Of a stretch of DNA of 46,086 nt, positions 46,058-46,086 are shown one piece after another. The translations under genes were made by a program, and so were the position numbers. Numbering within the stretch: position 1 is the first letter of the stretch; each line of letters starts with the position of its first letter. The notes beneath the pieces were generated by a model. That model had not been told where the DNA came from and ran no database searches. It worked only from the letters and a program-made list of their open reading frames with translations. The stretch covers positions 1-46,086 of the forward strand of contig NZ_QBKZ01000012.1 of the NCBI RefSeq assembly GCF_003056725.1. The letters run 5' to 3'. Origin of the DNA: Mangrovicoccus ximenensis. Its GTDB lineage: Bacteria > Pseudomonadota > Alphaproteobacteria > Rhodobacterales > Rhodobacteraceae.

Positions 46058-46086
46058 GGGCAAGGGGCTCCGAATCCGGATTTTGG

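Noticed and set aside
42341..46063. A single 1,240-residue protein
   Set aside because: Only the first 490 or so residues are PurF; the rest is read-through antisense to the SDR, membrane protein, PqiA-like and IS30 regions.

Overview
The window is high-GC DNA from an alphaproteobacterium, most likely a Rhodobacterales/Paracoccaceae member. The supporting evidence is the petABC (bc1) operon, the moeA-lexA and tilS-ftsH neighbourhoods, an alphaproteobacterial SOS box (GTTC-N7-GTTC type) in front of lexA, glxB-glxC, TRAP transporters and an N-ATPase-type alpha subunit. No tRNA, rRNA or CRISPR array was seen.

Layout. 1-2.4 kb (minus): 5' part of secY (runs off the left edge), rplO and a von Willebrand factor A protein. 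2.5-4.3 kb (plus): a PepSY/SDR gene chimera, a GntR-FCD regulator and the first third of a sialidase. 4.3-11 kb (minus): a contiguous block of a phage-tail-like contractile injection system (sheath, tube, DUF5908, LysM protein, hub, spike, DUF2169-like, PAAR-like, gp25, baseplate J), cut at both ends. 11-11.7 kb: pieces of IS elements. 11.7-17.2 kb: a pectin/uronate-type module (IclR regulator, KdgR-like operator, GH105 hydrolase, TRAP DctPQM with a frameshift in dctP) and a LacI fragment. 17-18 kb: moeA 3' end and lexA. 18-19 kb: about 0.9 kb without genes. 19-22.6 kb: ftsH, tilS 3' fragment and an ABC binding protein. 22.6-31.5 kb: a mosaic of fragments (IS66 remnant, giant beta-repeat adhesin, PAS/exonuclease-like protein, N-ATPase alpha, glxC, glxB, a glycosyltransferase, an RTX C-terminus). 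31.5-35.6 kb (minus): an intact amidoligase operon (ATP-grasp, alpha-E, transglutaminase-like protein, Anbu peptidase). 35.6-38.5 kb: gene-poor DNA, a MscS fragment, an aroC fragment and a small lipoprotein. 38.6-41.4 kb (minus): petABC. 41.7-43.8 kb: an outer-membrane protein, an SDR and a membrane protein. 44-46 kb: IS30 fragment, PqiA-like fragment and purF.

Two things stand out. First, well-kept operons alternate with joins at which two unrelated genes are cut mid-coding sequence and fused, often in opposite orientation and mostly without an IS at the join. The cut genes include normally essential or housekeeping ones (tilS, aroC, moeA, purF, glxBC). Either this genome has been through extensive illegitimate recombination or the assembly is chimeric; copy number and read mapping would decide. 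Second, there are three functional modules worth attention: the contractile injection block with a regulatory-like extra domain on its sheath, the Anbu/ATP-grasp operon whose transglutaminase lacks its catalytic cysteine, and a GH105-TRAP locus with a near-perfect KdgR-type operator.

All boundaries of fragments are estimates, good to roughly 10-30 bases, and come from where recognisable protein similarity stops.
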